A DNA stretch of 64,000 nt. Source: Agromyces atrinae. GTDB lineage: Bacteria; Actinomycetota; Actinomycetes; Actinomycetales; Microbacteriaceae. Positions 47,822 to 56,233 of the stretch are shown piece after piece. The notes under the pieces were generated by a model. It saw only the letters and a program-made list of their open reading frames with translations. It ran no database searches and had not been told where the DNA came from. The number at the start of each line of letters is the position of its first letter. The first letter of the stretch is position 1. Location of the stretch: contig NZ_JACCBI010000001.1 of the NCBI RefSeq assembly GCF_013407835.1, positions 1,240,001-1,304,000 on the forward strand, in the 5' to 3' direction. The position numbers were made by a program, and so were the translations under genes.

Positions 47822-47863
47822 TGCACAGCTCCTGAGGTGTTCGGGGCGGGGGCGCCACCCTCC

Positions 47864-47886
47864 AGACTACCGGCTTCTGCAAGAAT
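47864..47886. promoter_or_regulatory. Divergent promoter region
   Basis: Minus strand: TAGTCT at 47864-47869 for the acetyltransferase gene. Plus strand: AAGAAT at 47881-47886 preceded by TGC (an extended -10 pattern), 7 bases before the ATG at 47894, again leaderless in type. Confidence 0.35.
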
Positions 47887-47893
47887 GGCCCGT

Positions 47894-48604
47894 ATGCAGG
47901 TACCGCACCACGGGGCGACCCCGGAACCCCGGCGGCACGCCGACGACACCTGGGTCGTCGTACCCCTCTACAACGAAGAGGCCGTGATCGCGGGCGTCGT
48001 GCTCGACCTGTTCGAGTCGTTCGACCACGTCGTGTGCATCGACGACGGCTCGACCGACGCGAGCGCCGAGGTCGCCCGTGCAGCCGGGGCCCGCGTGCTC
48101 CAGCACCCCATCAACCTCGGTCAGGGCGCGGCCCTCCAGACGGGCATCTCGTACGCGAGCCGGCAGCCCGGTGCGCGCTACCTCGTCACGTTCGACGCCG
48201 ACGGTCAGCACCGCGTCGCCGATGCCCTCGAGATGATCGACGCCGCGGAGGCGGGCGGCTACGCCATCGTCTTCGGCTCCCGCTTCCTCGACGACCGCAC
48301 GAACCCGGGATGGCTGAAGCGCGTCATCCTCAAGACGGCCGTGCGCGTCACGAACATGACGACGGGCCTCCGCCTCACCGATGCGCACAACGGCCTCCGC
48401 GTCATCCGCGTCGATGCCGCGCGCCTCATCGAGCTCGAGCAGGACCGCATGGCGCACGCGACCGAGATCGTCCTGAAGCTCGGGCGCACGGGGCTGCCGT
48501 GGACGGAGCACCCCGTCGAACTGCTCTACACCGACTACTCGAAGGCGAAGGGGCAGTCCGTGCTCAACTCCGTGAACATCCTCGTCGATCTGCTGGTGCG
48601 CTGA
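47894..48604 (+). CDS. DPM1-like family 2 glycosyltransferase (module B)
   Basis: A 236-residue GT-A enzyme: TWVVVPLYNEEAVIAGVVLD, CIDDGSTDASAEVA, PINLGQGAALQTGISYA and TFDADGQHRVADALEMID with the DAD metal motif, followed by FGSRFL and MTTGLRLTDAHNGLRVI. This is the polyprenyl-phosphate sugar synthase pattern, like the protein at 24027. ATG at 47894 fits the possible leaderless promoter; another in-frame ATG at 47885 is the alternative. Its stop overlaps the start of a DUF2304 gene (TGATG), exactly as in module A. Confidence 0.85.
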   Translation: MQVPHHGATPEPRRHADDTWVVVPLYNEEAVIAGVVLDLFESFDHVVCIDDGSTDASAEVARAAGARVLQHPINLGQGAALQTGISYASRQPGARYLVTFDADGQHRVADALEMIDAAEAGGYAIVFGSRFLDDRTNPGWLKRVILKTAVRVTNMTTGLRLTDAHNGLRVIRVDAARLIELEQDRMAHATEIVLKLGRTGLPWTEHPVELLYTDYSKAKGQSVLNSVNILVDLLVR

Positions 48605-48960
48605 TGTGGATCCAGATCCTTCTCGTCGCCGGCGTCCTCGTCGTCGGCATCTTCCTCGCCCGCCCCACGGGCGGTGACAGCCACCTCGCCCTGCGTCGCC
48701 TCTTCATGTTCGCGTTCGTCGTCGTCGCGATCGTGTCGATCCTCTTCCCGCAGTGGCTCAGCTGGGTCGCGAACCTCGTCGGCGTCGGCCGCGGAACCGA
48801 CCTCCTGCTGTACGCGCTCGTGCTCGCGTTCCTCGTGTTCGTCGCGACGACGTGGCGACGCAACGTCGCGGTCAACCGCCGCCTCACGAAGCTCGCTCGC
48901 GAACTCACCCTCGCCCGCGCGGCCCTCGACGACGAAGCGGCCGAGCGACGCTCGGAGTAG
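48604..48960 (+). CDS. DUF2304 membrane protein (module B)
   Basis: A 118-residue protein with three membrane segments (about residues 2-20, 31-52, 65-83) and a cytoplasmic helical tail (VNRRLTKLARELTLARAALD). Same size, topology and partner as the DUF2304 protein at 23617. It is probably the membrane anchor of the preceding DPM1-like transferase; no biochemical role is known. One-base overlap with the upstream gene. Its stop lies 3 bases from the convergent DUF6541-like gene. Confidence 0.8.
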   Translation: MWIQILLVAGVLVVGIFLARPTGGDSHLALRRLFMFAFVVVAIVSILFPQWLSWVANLVGVGRGTDLLLYALVLAFLVFVATTWRRNVAVNRRLTKLARELTLARAALDDEAAERRSE

Positions 48961-48963
48961 CTC

Positions 48964-50925
48964 TCAGTCGCAGCCGGTGATCGCGTAGAGCGCGGCGTCG
49001 CCCTCGCGGTCGACCTCGGTGAACCCTTCGGCATCCGCGAAGCCCGAGAGGCCCTCGAAACCGGCGGTCGGGTTGAGCCAGAGGATGCCGGAGACGTCGC
49101 GCACCCGCTCGCCGAAGTCGAGCACCCAACGCGCGTCGACGTCGCGCACGGCGTCGCACACGATGGGGTCGTCGGCGAGGTCGACGAGACCCGAGTTCAC
49201 GGTCTGCGCCGCTGTGCCCCGCACGACGTTGAAGTGCGGGTTCAGCACCCTCTGCCCGTCGAGCGCGTAGAGGAGGCTCGTTCCCGTCCACGGGTTGCCG
49301 ACGACGACGCCCTCGCCGTTCGTCGAGTCCCGCACCCGTTCGAGGAGCGCGCGTTCGTCGATCGAGATGATGGGCGCATCGTCGGTGAGGGCGAAGGCCG
49401 TGCGCAGGTCGAGCGTCGCGGCACGCACGGGCAGGATGCTCGCGGCGGCGATGAGCACGAGGGCGAGCGCCCCGGCGACGAGACGCACGCGATCGCGGCC
49501 CGCGTCGGCCGCCGGACGGGCGCGGTCGAGCAGTCGGATCGCACCGCTCCACAGCGCGACGGCGCCGACCACGGCGACCGGCAACGACGCGATCGCGAAC
49601 ACGACGGCGAGACGCGGCGGGTCCTTGTAGAAGAGACCGAGCAGGATGTCGCGGGCGAGAGGTGACGAGATCGCCTCGGCGACGAAGAAGAGCCCCGCGG
49701 CGAACAGCCACACGACGGCGAGCCAGATCCGCCGCGGACGGCGGAAGCACACGACGAGGCCGACGACGACGAGGACCGCGACGATGATCGCCGGCGGCAG
49801 GTCTTCGCGGGTCTGCAGGAGGAGCTCGACGAGGCCGCGACGCGGTCCGACGCGCGGCCCCCACGGGGCGCTCGACCCGAATCGGCCGATGACGACCCAG
49901 GCGGCCGCGAAACCGACGACGAGCACCACGGCACCGACGGCGAGCAGCACGCGTCGGCCGATCGAGCCGTCGCGCGCGAGGTCGAATCCGCGGCCGAGGA
50001 GCGGCACGAGCAGGAAGGCCGCGGCGACGAATGCGAGGGCCGGCTGAGCGAGCGCCATCGCCGCGAACGCCGCGACGAGGAGCAGGATGCGCGTGATCGC
50101 CGGAGCGCCGTACGGGTCTCCTCGGCCGAGCAGCGAGAGGCCGACGGCGAGGGCGACGGGGAGCAGGAGCGCCGCGAGGAAGTACGGGTAGAGGACACCG
50201 AAGGTGAGGGGCAGGAGCGGGAACGACGGCAGTGCTGCGGCGAGCACGGCGCCGCTCCACGTCGCCGCCCGTCCGCGACCGGCGACCGCTCGCGCGAGGA
50301 GGAGGGCCGCGCCGGGCCAGACGATCGCGGCGAGCACGATCGTCGTCGCGTTCGTCGCCACCGGGATGCTCGCACCGGTCGCGAGGACGACGACCGATAC
50401 GACGTCGTGCCACGCGGCGGGATAGATGCCGCTCGCGCCGATGACGCCCGTGAGGGAGAACGACGATGCGTCACCGGTGTCGAGGATGAAGCGGATGCCG
50501 TTCAGGTGGAACGCGTTGTCGAACGTCTGCGAGAGCGCGTCGGGCGAACCGAGCCCGATGACGACGGAAGTCGCGACGAGAGCGGACGCGAGCGCCCACG
50601 CGGGCAGCACCGTACGCACTCCCCCGCCGGGTTCGGCGACCGCAGCCGCGGGGGCGGCACGCCGCACGACGAGGCGGCCGATCCCGAAGCAGACGAGTGC
50701 CGAGGCCAGGAGCGCCGCACCGATGGTCGCGAGCGACCAGCCGATGCCGAGTGCGCCGAGCACGACGGCGAACCCGCCGTAGAACGCGACGGAGACGGCG
50801 GGAGCCGCGGCGACGAGAAGGAAGCCGCGCGCGGCCAGGAGGCGGAGTAGGAGGAGGCCGGGCCCCGCGATCACGATGATCGCGACGAGGACGACCGGGA
50901 TCATCCCGAACCACGACGCGCCCAC
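48964..50925 (-). CDS. DUF6541-like polytopic membrane protein, predicted GT-C glycosyltransferase (module B)
   Basis: A 653-residue paralog of the protein at 24768, with about 12-14 membrane segments and a soluble C-terminal part of about 140 residues (about 510-653). The same external loop is conserved: SQTFDNAFHLN (132-142), TGDASS (150-155) and IYPAAWH (167-173). Conservation of the Asp of TFDN, of the His three residues on and of YPAAWH between two otherwise divergent paralogs marks this loop as the probable active site, as in GT-C transferases. GTG start with GAGG about 7 bases upstream. It is convergent with, not downstream of, its DPM1-like/DUF2304 partners, so the module is kept by proximity and not by one mRNA. 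Confidence 0.75.
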   Translation of the reverse strand: MGASWFGMIPVVLVAIIVIAGPGLLLLRLLAARGFLLVAAAPAVSVAFYGGFAVVLGALGIGWSLATIGAALLASALVCFGIGRLVVRRAAPAAAVAEPGGGVRTVLPAWALASALVATSVVIGLGSPDALSQTFDNAFHLNGIRFILDTGDASSFSLTGVIGASGIYPAAWHDVVSVVVLATGASIPVATNATTIVLAAIVWPGAALLLARAVAGRGRAATWSGAVLAAALPSFPLLPLTFGVLYPYFLAALLLPVALAVGLSLLGRGDPYGAPAITRILLLVAAFAAMALAQPALAFVAAAFLLVPLLGRGFDLARDGSIGRRVLLAVGAVVLVVGFAAAWVVIGRFGSSAPWGPRVGPRRGLVELLLQTREDLPPAIIVAVLVVVGLVVCFRRPRRIWLAVVWLFAAGLFFVAEAISSPLARDILLGLFYKDPPRLAVVFAIASLPVAVVGAVALWSGAIRLLDRARPAADAGRDRVRLVAGALALVLIAAASILPVRAATLDLRTAFALTDDAPIISIDERALLERVRDSTNGEGVVVGNPWTGTSLLYALDGQRVLNPHFNVVRGTAAQTVNSGLVDLADDPIVCDAVRDVDARWVLDFGERVRDVSGILWLNPTAGFEGLSGFADAEGFTEVDREGDAALYAITGCD

Positions 50926-51017
50926 GTGTACCTCTTCCGATGCTCGTGCGCGACGTCGACGTCACTCGCCGGGCCGCGCGGTGCCACGACTCTCCAGCGT
51001 AGCCGCAGACTCGGTCG

Positions 51018-52238
51018 CTACCCGTTCGCGCTTTCGTCGGCGACGCCGAGGAACGGCGCGAGCACGCCGGCCGACCGTCGCCCGTCGTGCACGGCGCGGA
51101 CGAATGCGGGGCCGCTCTCGGCGATCGCCCGGTAGTGCTCGCGGCGCTCGCGGATGTCGTTCAGCACGGCGACGAGCGTGCCGGGCGTCGCCTCGACGAC
51201 GGGCACCTCGAGCCCGGTGGCAGCCCGCACGTGATCACGCACCTGCTCGTGCACGTGCGCGACGACGAGTCGGCCCGCCGCCAGGGCCTCGACCGCGGCG
51301 ACGGAGTACGTCCCGATGCGGAACTGCTCGACGAGGATGTCGGAGGCGTGCACGATCGCGGGCATCTCGGCCGAGGGCATGCGGGGGACCCGCCGGTAGT
51401 CGATGCGGCCAGACTCCGTCTCGTCGATGAGCGCGGGCTCGACGAGGTCGGAGCCCTTGAGGAAGGAACTCGTCGGGGCATGGATGACGACCGGCACGTC
51501 GCGCTCGAGCACCGGGGCGTCGCTCGCCCAGCGATCGGGATCGACGACGACGGGGAGCCACGTCGCCGCGGGCCAGTCCTCGAGCAGATCGGGCGTCGAG
51601 ACGAAGACCGGGGCATCGGCGTTCGCGAGGATCGCGCGGTGGGCCACAGCCTGCTGCTCGAGGGTGGCGACGAGCGGATCGGCGTCGTGGAAGGGCGACC
51701 AGCGGTCGATGTCGCGGTGCCGGCTCGGCAGGCGGAGGTCGCTGCCGTGCGAGACGAAGGCCACGCTCACGCCGCGCGCGCGGAGAGCGGCGACCTCGCG
51801 TGCGACATCCGTGTCGAAGAGAGGCCCGAAGATCGGCCGTTCGGCCTCGACGAGCACGTGGGTGAACTCGCGCGACACCCGTTCGAAGTGCTGACGCTGC
51901 CACCGCGTCGAGTTCGCGAAGACCGCGACGGGCACATCGAGATCGGCGGGGAAGGCGAAGCCGTCGGGGCCGGAGTACTGCGTGTTCACCGCGCCGACGC
52001 CGTCGAGGCGCGACGCCGCGCGCGCCCACGCGTGAGCCTGCGCCGCGAAGTTCACCGGGGCGATGTACAGGCGGACACGACCCGCGGGAACGGGAGGCAT
52101 GCCGGGCACGTCGGTGTTCGTGAACCCGAAGCGGCGAGGGGCGACAGCGACCGCCCAGCGCTCCGGCAAGACGGCGAACGCGCCGCCGATCACCCGATCG
52201 GCGGCGCGACTCGCGCGACGTCTGAGACCGCTCAGCAC
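51018..52238 (-). CDS. GT-B glycosyltransferase-like protein, paralog C of three
   Basis: A 406-residue member of the family seen at 37497 and 38669: LYIAPVNFAAQAHAWARAAS (about 57-76), HGSDLRLPSRHRDIDRWSPF (about 165-184), FVSTPDLLEDWPAATWLPVV and DILVEQFRIGTYSVAAVEAL. It is the most divergent of the three, with VEQFRI for LDQFRL. The N-terminal 50 residues are basic and may contact the membrane. GTG start at 52238 overlaps the end of the cell-wall-binding protein gene by 7 bases. Sugar specificity unknown. Confidence 0.7.
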   Translation of the reverse strand: MLSGLRRRASRAADRVIGGAFAVLPERWAVAVAPRRFGFTNTDVPGMPPVPAGRVRLYIAPVNFAAQAHAWARAASRLDGVGAVNTQYSGPDGFAFPADLDVPVAVFANSTRWQRQHFERVSREFTHVLVEAERPIFGPLFDTDVAREVAALRARGVSVAFVSHGSDLRLPSRHRDIDRWSPFHDADPLVATLEQQAVAHRAILANADAPVFVSTPDLLEDWPAATWLPVVVDPDRWASDAPVLERDVPVVIHAPTSSFLKGSDLVEPALIDETESGRIDYRRVPRMPSAEMPAIVHASDILVEQFRIGTYSVAAVEALAAGRLVVAHVHEQVRDHVRAATGLEVPVVEATPGTLVAVLNDIRERREHYRAIAESGPAFVRAVHDGRRSAGVLAPFLGVADESANG

Positions 52239-54211
52239 ACGGTCGTGAAGGCGACGCGGTCGTTCAGGACCGCGGAACCTCCGAGGAGGCGCAGCGTCTT
52301 CACGTTGCTGCTCGTGATGTCACCGCGCACCTGGCTCGTCATGCACGACGGCCAGCTGAGGTAGAGCGGCGCCTTCGACTTGCCGGCGCCCGCGGCACCC
52401 GCGAGCGCGTCGGGGTAGTCCATGCCCGTGGCGACATACGCGGTGCCGACGTTGCCGAACGCATCCTTGTTGATCGCGACGCTCGTGAGGTAACGGTCCG
52501 CTCCCGAGAGGCGGGCCGTGCCGATGCCGGCGTTCGTGAGCGCCTGCTCGACACCGGTCGTCACGACACCCGCGCCTCCGGCGATCTTCGCCGAGCGGAT
52601 TCCGCGGTCGGTGAGCGCCTTCGTCGTCTGCGGGTCGAGCGAGTTGCCCGTTCCCGGAACGAGGAGGACGGGAACGCCCTTCGATCCGGCGGCGGCGCCC
52701 GCCGAGAGCGCGTCGGGGAAGTCGGCGCCCGTCGCGATGTACGCGCTCGAGACGCTCGGGAAGGCGTACTCGACGACCTTCCGTGACGTCTCGTAGCGGT
52801 CCTCGCCGGCGATGCGGGTGACGGGTGCGTAGGAGGCGACCTGGTTCGCGACGGTCTCGCTCACCGCACCGGTTCCTCCGACGATGACGATGCGTTTGGG
52901 CTTCAGGCGAGCGAGCTCGGCGATCGTGGCCGACGGCGTGCCGCCCGGGTTCACGAGGAGGAGCGGCCCGCCCTGCTTGACGGCGGCGGGTGCCGCCGAG
53001 AGCGCGTCGGGGAAGTCTCCGCCGGAGGCGATGTAGACGACGGGGATACCGGAGGCGCCGTACGTCGCGCGCGAGATCGCCGCAGCGGTCTCGTAGCGCG
53101 AGTCGCCCGACAATCGCTCGATCGGCAGGAACGTCGTGAGTCGCGGGTCGCCGAACCAGTCGGTGTAGAAGACCCAGAAGTTGCGGTTGCCGTAGGCGCC
53201 GCAGCGGTCACCGGTTCCGTAGAGGTTCGCGAGAGCCGACGCGTTCGGCTGATACGGCGTGTAGTAGTAGAGCGCCGCGGTCGCGCGGTTCTCCACGACG
53301 ACGTTCGACGAACCGCAGCTCGCGTCGGGGCTGAACCGGATGGGGTTCGACTGGCCGATCTTGATCGACGTGAAGGAACCGCCCGGGTTGCTGTACCAGG
53401 TCAGCTGGCGGCCGGCCGCGAAGATCTGGTTGAAGAACCCGTAGTACGTCGAGTCGCAGACCGACGTGTCGGGGCAGCCGTAGCCCATGGCCTTCCGCAG
53501 GTCGCTCTCGCTCACGCTCGAACGCGTGATGAGCGTCTGCTCCTTCTGGAGCGTGACGAGGATGACCTTGGCGCTCAGGTTGCACGCGCGCTGCACCTTG
53601 TAGATGATGCGTGCGGCCGACTCGCCCGCCGCACCCTGGTAGGTACTGCACGTGCCGAAGCTCCACGTGCGGGTCGGCGTGTCGACGCGCAGGTTCTTGA
53701 GACACAGCGGGCCGTTGCACGATGCGCCCTGCACCTCGAGGAAGCGCTGGATCTCGGCCTCGGTCATCGCCGAGCCGTTGTAGAAGTTGAAGTCGCTGAT
53801 GATGTTGCCGGGGCGGAAGTTCGACGCGACGGCGCGCTTCGTGAAGTCGAGCCATCCGTTGAGCGCGGCGAACGACTCGCTCGGCACATACGTCGGGAAG
53901 TCGTACTCGTCCTCGGCGGGCGCGGGCGCTTCCGTCGGCTCCGGCACCGCGGTCGGCTCGGGAGCCTCCGTCGGTTCGGGCTCCTCGCTCGGAACGGGTG
54001 CCTCGGTCGGCTGCTCGGTCGGAACCGGCTCCTCCGTCGGCGCGGGAACCTCGGTCGGTTCCGGTAGTTCCGTGGGTTCAGGAGTCGGCGTCGCGGTCTC
54101 GCCGGACTCGATCACTCCCCCGGTGGGTTCGGGCTCAGCGGCCCAGGCGGGCGATGACATCAACGTCACCGCGAGCAAGCCGGAAGCGATTCCAGCGATC
54201 AAACGTTTCAT
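52232..54211 (-). CDS. Exported protein with PEPT linker, lysozyme-like region and three cell-wall-binding repeats
   Basis: A 659-residue secreted protein. Residues 1-24 are a signal peptide (cleavage after AWA). Residues 26-100 are a Pro/Glu/Thr repeat linker. Residues 110-357 form a domain with eight or more Cys and LQKEQTLITRSSVSE (221-235), reminiscent of glucosaminidase/lysozyme-like folds in actinobacterial wall proteins. Residues 362-659 hold three type-2 cell-wall-binding repeats (RLSGDSRYETAAAIS at 366-380, RIAGEDRYETSRKVV at 466-480, RLSGADRYLTSVAIN at 567-581), which in clostridial wall proteins bind anionic wall polymers. It could cleave wall material or bind the glycan made by this locus. 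GGGAGC precedes the ATG, with TAGTCT at 54237-54242. Catalysis is unproven. Confidence 0.82.
   Translation of the reverse strand: MKRLIAGIASGLLAVTLMSSPAWAAEPEPTGGVIESGETATPTPEPTELPEPTEVPAPTEEPVPTEQPTEAPVPSEEPEPTEAPEPTAVPEPTEAPAPAEDEYDFPTYVPSESFAALNGWLDFTKRAVASNFRPGNIISDFNFYNGSAMTEAEIQRFLEVQGASCNGPLCLKNLRVDTPTRTWSFGTCSTYQGAAGESAARIIYKVQRACNLSAKVILVTLQKEQTLITRSSVSESDLRKAMGYGCPDTSVCDSTYYGFFNQIFAAGRQLTWYSNPGGSFTSIKIGQSNPIRFSPDASCGSSNVVVENRATAALYYYTPYQPNASALANLYGTGDRCGAYGNRNFWVFYTDWFGDPRLTTFLPIERLSGDSRYETAAAISRATYGASGIPVVYIASGGDFPDALSAAPAAVKQGGPLLLVNPGGTPSATIAELARLKPKRIVIVGGTGAVSETVANQVASYAPVTRIAGEDRYETSRKVVEYAFPSVSSAYIATGADFPDALSAGAAAGSKGVPVLLVPGTGNSLDPQTTKALTDRGIRSAKIAGGAGVVTTGVEQALTNAGIGTARLSGADRYLTSVAINKDAFGNVGTAYVATGMDYPDALAGAAGAGKSKAPLYLSWPSCMTSQVRGDITSSNVKTLRLLGGSAVLNDRVAFTTVC
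53912..54136 (-). repeat. PEPT/PTE-coding repeat tract
   Basis: Codons 26-100 of the cell-wall-binding protein encode imperfect repeats of Pro-Glu-Pro-Thr-Glu, visible as recurring GGTCGG/CGTCGG units on the plus strand. Such tracts form extended spacers through the wall and can change length by slippage. Confidence 0.7.
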
Positions 54212-54236
54212 TGCACAAGCTCCCCGTGTTGCCACC

Positions 54237-54242
54237 AGACTA
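54237..54242 (-). promoter_or_regulatory. Putative -10 box of the cell-wall-binding protein gene
   Basis: TAGTCT on the minus strand, with a leader of about 20 bases carrying GGGAGC before the ATG. It lies in the 102-base gap 54212-54313. Confidence 0.35.
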
Positions 54243-54313
54243 TTCTGCGAACGCCGAATTCCGCACCCGATCATGGATTTCAGGCTCGAGAGAGTGCCGT
54301 CGACCGGCTCGGC

Positions 54314-55162
54314 TCACTGCGATTCGGTCGGTGCGAGCCCGCGACCGCCCGCGATGAACGTGCGGTAGGCGACCTTGCGGATCGGCTCGGGGATGAACCG
54401 GTAGACGCCGCGCACGACGATGTTCCGCACGTACTGACGCCTCGTCGTGAAGCCGATGCGGCGGAAGGCGCGCTGCAGTGCGCGCTCGCTCTTCCACTGC
54501 TCCCGCCCGCCGCGACGAGCGTAAGCGCCCGCCCCGACGCGATACATGACGAGGGGGTCGGCGACGTTGCCGACACGAGCACCCGCATGGATCATGCGGG
54601 CGAACAGCCAGTAGTCCTCCATCAGTCCGAGCGGCTCGTAGCCGCCGGCATGCTTCACCGCGCTTCGCCGGTAGACGACGGTGGGGTGACTGAACGGATC
54701 GTGGAAGCGCGCGTAGCTCACGATCTCGTGCTGCTCGGTGCGCGGCACGCGACGGCCGACGATCGAACCGACCTCGTCGAGGAACTCGTACATGCCCGTG
54801 CCGACGAGGTCGAGGCCGCTCTCGACGAGGGGTAGCTGCAACTCGAATCGGGAGGGCAGCGAGATGTCGTCGGCATCCATGCGCGCGACGATGTCGTGGC
54901 TGCAGAGTTCGAGGCCGATGCTCAGGGCGCGTGCGAGACCGATGTTCTCGGCGATGACGTGGTGGACGACGGGCACGGGGCTCGACGCGACGACGGAAGC
55001 CAGCGCATCGGCGAGCTCCGCCTCGACGGGGCCGTCCTGCACGAGCACGACCTCGTCGGGCCTCCGCGACTGCTCGCCGACGCTCGACGTGAACGCCTTC
55101 AGGAAGTGCGCGGCGTCGTCGGCACGGTAGACGGGCAGGAGGAGGGAGAACGACTCAGCCAC
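54314..55162 (-). CDS. Family 2 glycosyltransferase
   Basis: A 282-residue GT-A enzyme: FSLLLPVYRADDAAHFLKAF (5-24), VVLVQDGPVEAELADA, IGLARALSIGLELCSHDIVA and the metal motif RMDADDISLPSRFE. The ending FHDPFSHPTVVYRRS and LMEDYWLFARMI resembles WfgS/amylovoran-type GT2 enzymes. The GTG start at 55162 is fixed by the near-ideal GAGGGG upstream and overlaps the stop of the GlfT1-like gene by 8 bases; the in-frame reading further upstream is an antisense artefact. Coupling to the GlfT1-like gene suggests action on the same glycan. Confidence 0.85.
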   Translation of the reverse strand: MAESFSLLLPVYRADDAAHFLKAFTSSVGEQSRRPDEVVLVQDGPVEAELADALASVVASSPVPVVHHVIAENIGLARALSIGLELCSHDIVARMDADDISLPSRFELQLPLVESGLDLVGTGMYEFLDEVGSIVGRRVPRTEQHEIVSYARFHDPFSHPTVVYRRSAVKHAGGYEPLGLMEDYWLFARMIHAGARVGNVADPLVMYRVGAGAYARRGGREQWKSERALQRAFRRIGFTTRRQYVRNIVVRGVYRFIPEPIRKVAYRTFIAGGRGLAPTESQ

Positions 55163-56111
55163 GATCCCCCTCGACGGCCCGCACCGCATCGGTGACCGAG
55201 AGGCCGGCGAGCGAGAGCGAGTTCGGGCGCGGCCTCGTGCGCGTGCCGTCGCGGTAGCCGCGACGGAGCCCTCGGCGGAGGACCGCGCGATCGCTCGACC
55301 GCACGAACGTGAGTACCCAACGCCGCAGCGTCGATGCTCCGTAGAGCGCCTTCTCGGCGGGTGAGAGGGAGTCGGAGCGTCGCAGCATCCAGAGTTTGTT
55401 GCGGACCTCGTTGTAGAAGCGCTCCCCGGGGTCGGCGTCGGTCGAGGCGAGTGCCCTGGTCTTGTGCACGACGATGCTCGCGGGCACGTGCAGGCCGCGG
55501 CGGCCACGGAGCACGCGCGTCGAGTACTCGAAGTCGTCGTTCCAGATGAAGTAGTCGGCGATCGGCAGGCCGACCTCGCGCACGACGTCGGTGCGCACGA
55601 GCATCGAGACGAACGACGTGCTCCGCACCGCCATGCCTCCGCGGCGGGCTGCGGCCACGCGCTCGGCCTTCGAGACGAACGGCTTCTCGCGCGGCGTGTT
55701 CATGGGGTGCTCGGAGCCGTCGGTCCAGATCACGCGGGACCCGGCGGCGACGAACGACGTGTCGACGACGGCCGCGAGGAGCTTCTCGAGGGCGGTGGGC
55801 GTCGGCACGGTGTCGTCGTCCATGAGCCAGAGCCACTCGGGGGCGTCATCCGCCGGCATGTCGAGGGCCGCCGCCATGCCCGCCGCGAAACCGCCCGCAC
55901 CACCGGTGTTGCGCGAGAGCGACACGAGGCGCACGCCGTGGGCGCGCGCGACGTCCGCCGAGTCGTCGGACGACGCGTTGTCGACGACGACGACGTCGAG
56001 ACCCGGCGCCGTCTGCACCGCGAGCGCGTCGAGCACCTCGCCGAGGAGGTCGCGTCGGTTGTAGGCGACCACGACGGCGGTGACGCGAGGGAGGGGGTTC
56101 TGGCTCGACAT
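55155..56111 (-). CDS. GlfT1-like galactofuranosyltransferase
   Basis: A 318-residue GT-A enzyme of the WbbL/GlfT1 group: VTAVVVAYNRRDLLGEVLDA (10-29), VVVDNASSDDSADVA, SRNTGGAGGFAAGM (66-79), WLWLMDDDTVPTPTALEKLL with the metal triad DDD at 98-100, and IWNDDFEYSTRVLRGRRG (the WxDDxEY acceptor motif). In mycobacteria GlfT1 adds the first Galf residues to the rhamnose-bearing linker lipid and its gene lies between the Wzm and Wzt galactan-exporter genes; here it lies beside Wzt/Wzm homologs too. A rhamnosyltransferase role is the main alternative. Confidence 0.8.
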   Translation of the reverse strand: MSSQNPLPRVTAVVVAYNRRDLLGEVLDALAVQTAPGLDVVVVDNASSDDSADVARAHGVRLVSLSRNTGGAGGFAAGMAAALDMPADDAPEWLWLMDDDTVPTPTALEKLLAAVVDTSFVAAGSRVIWTDGSEHPMNTPREKPFVSKAERVAAARRGGMAVRSTSFVSMLVRTDVVREVGLPIADYFIWNDDFEYSTRVLRGRRGLHVPASIVVHKTRALASTDADPGERFYNEVRNKLWMLRRSDSLSPAEKALYGASTLRRWVLTFVRSSDRAVLRRGLRRGYRDGTRTRPRPNSLSLAGLSVTDAVRAVEGDRG

Positions 56112-56233
56112 GTACTTTCACAGGGGTGGCGGGGAACCCCTCTATCTTGCCGTGTCACCGCGCGAAGCACCGACTCCGACGCGGAGCGGGCGGTGACAGA
56201 ATGGAGGATGCGCGACAGACAGGAGGACGGCGG

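Noticed and set aside
53912..54136. Repeat tract that might be a CRISPR array or regulatory repeat
   Set aside because: The units are short, imperfect and in frame with Pro-Glu-Pro-Thr codons of a secreted protein; there are no unique spacers.
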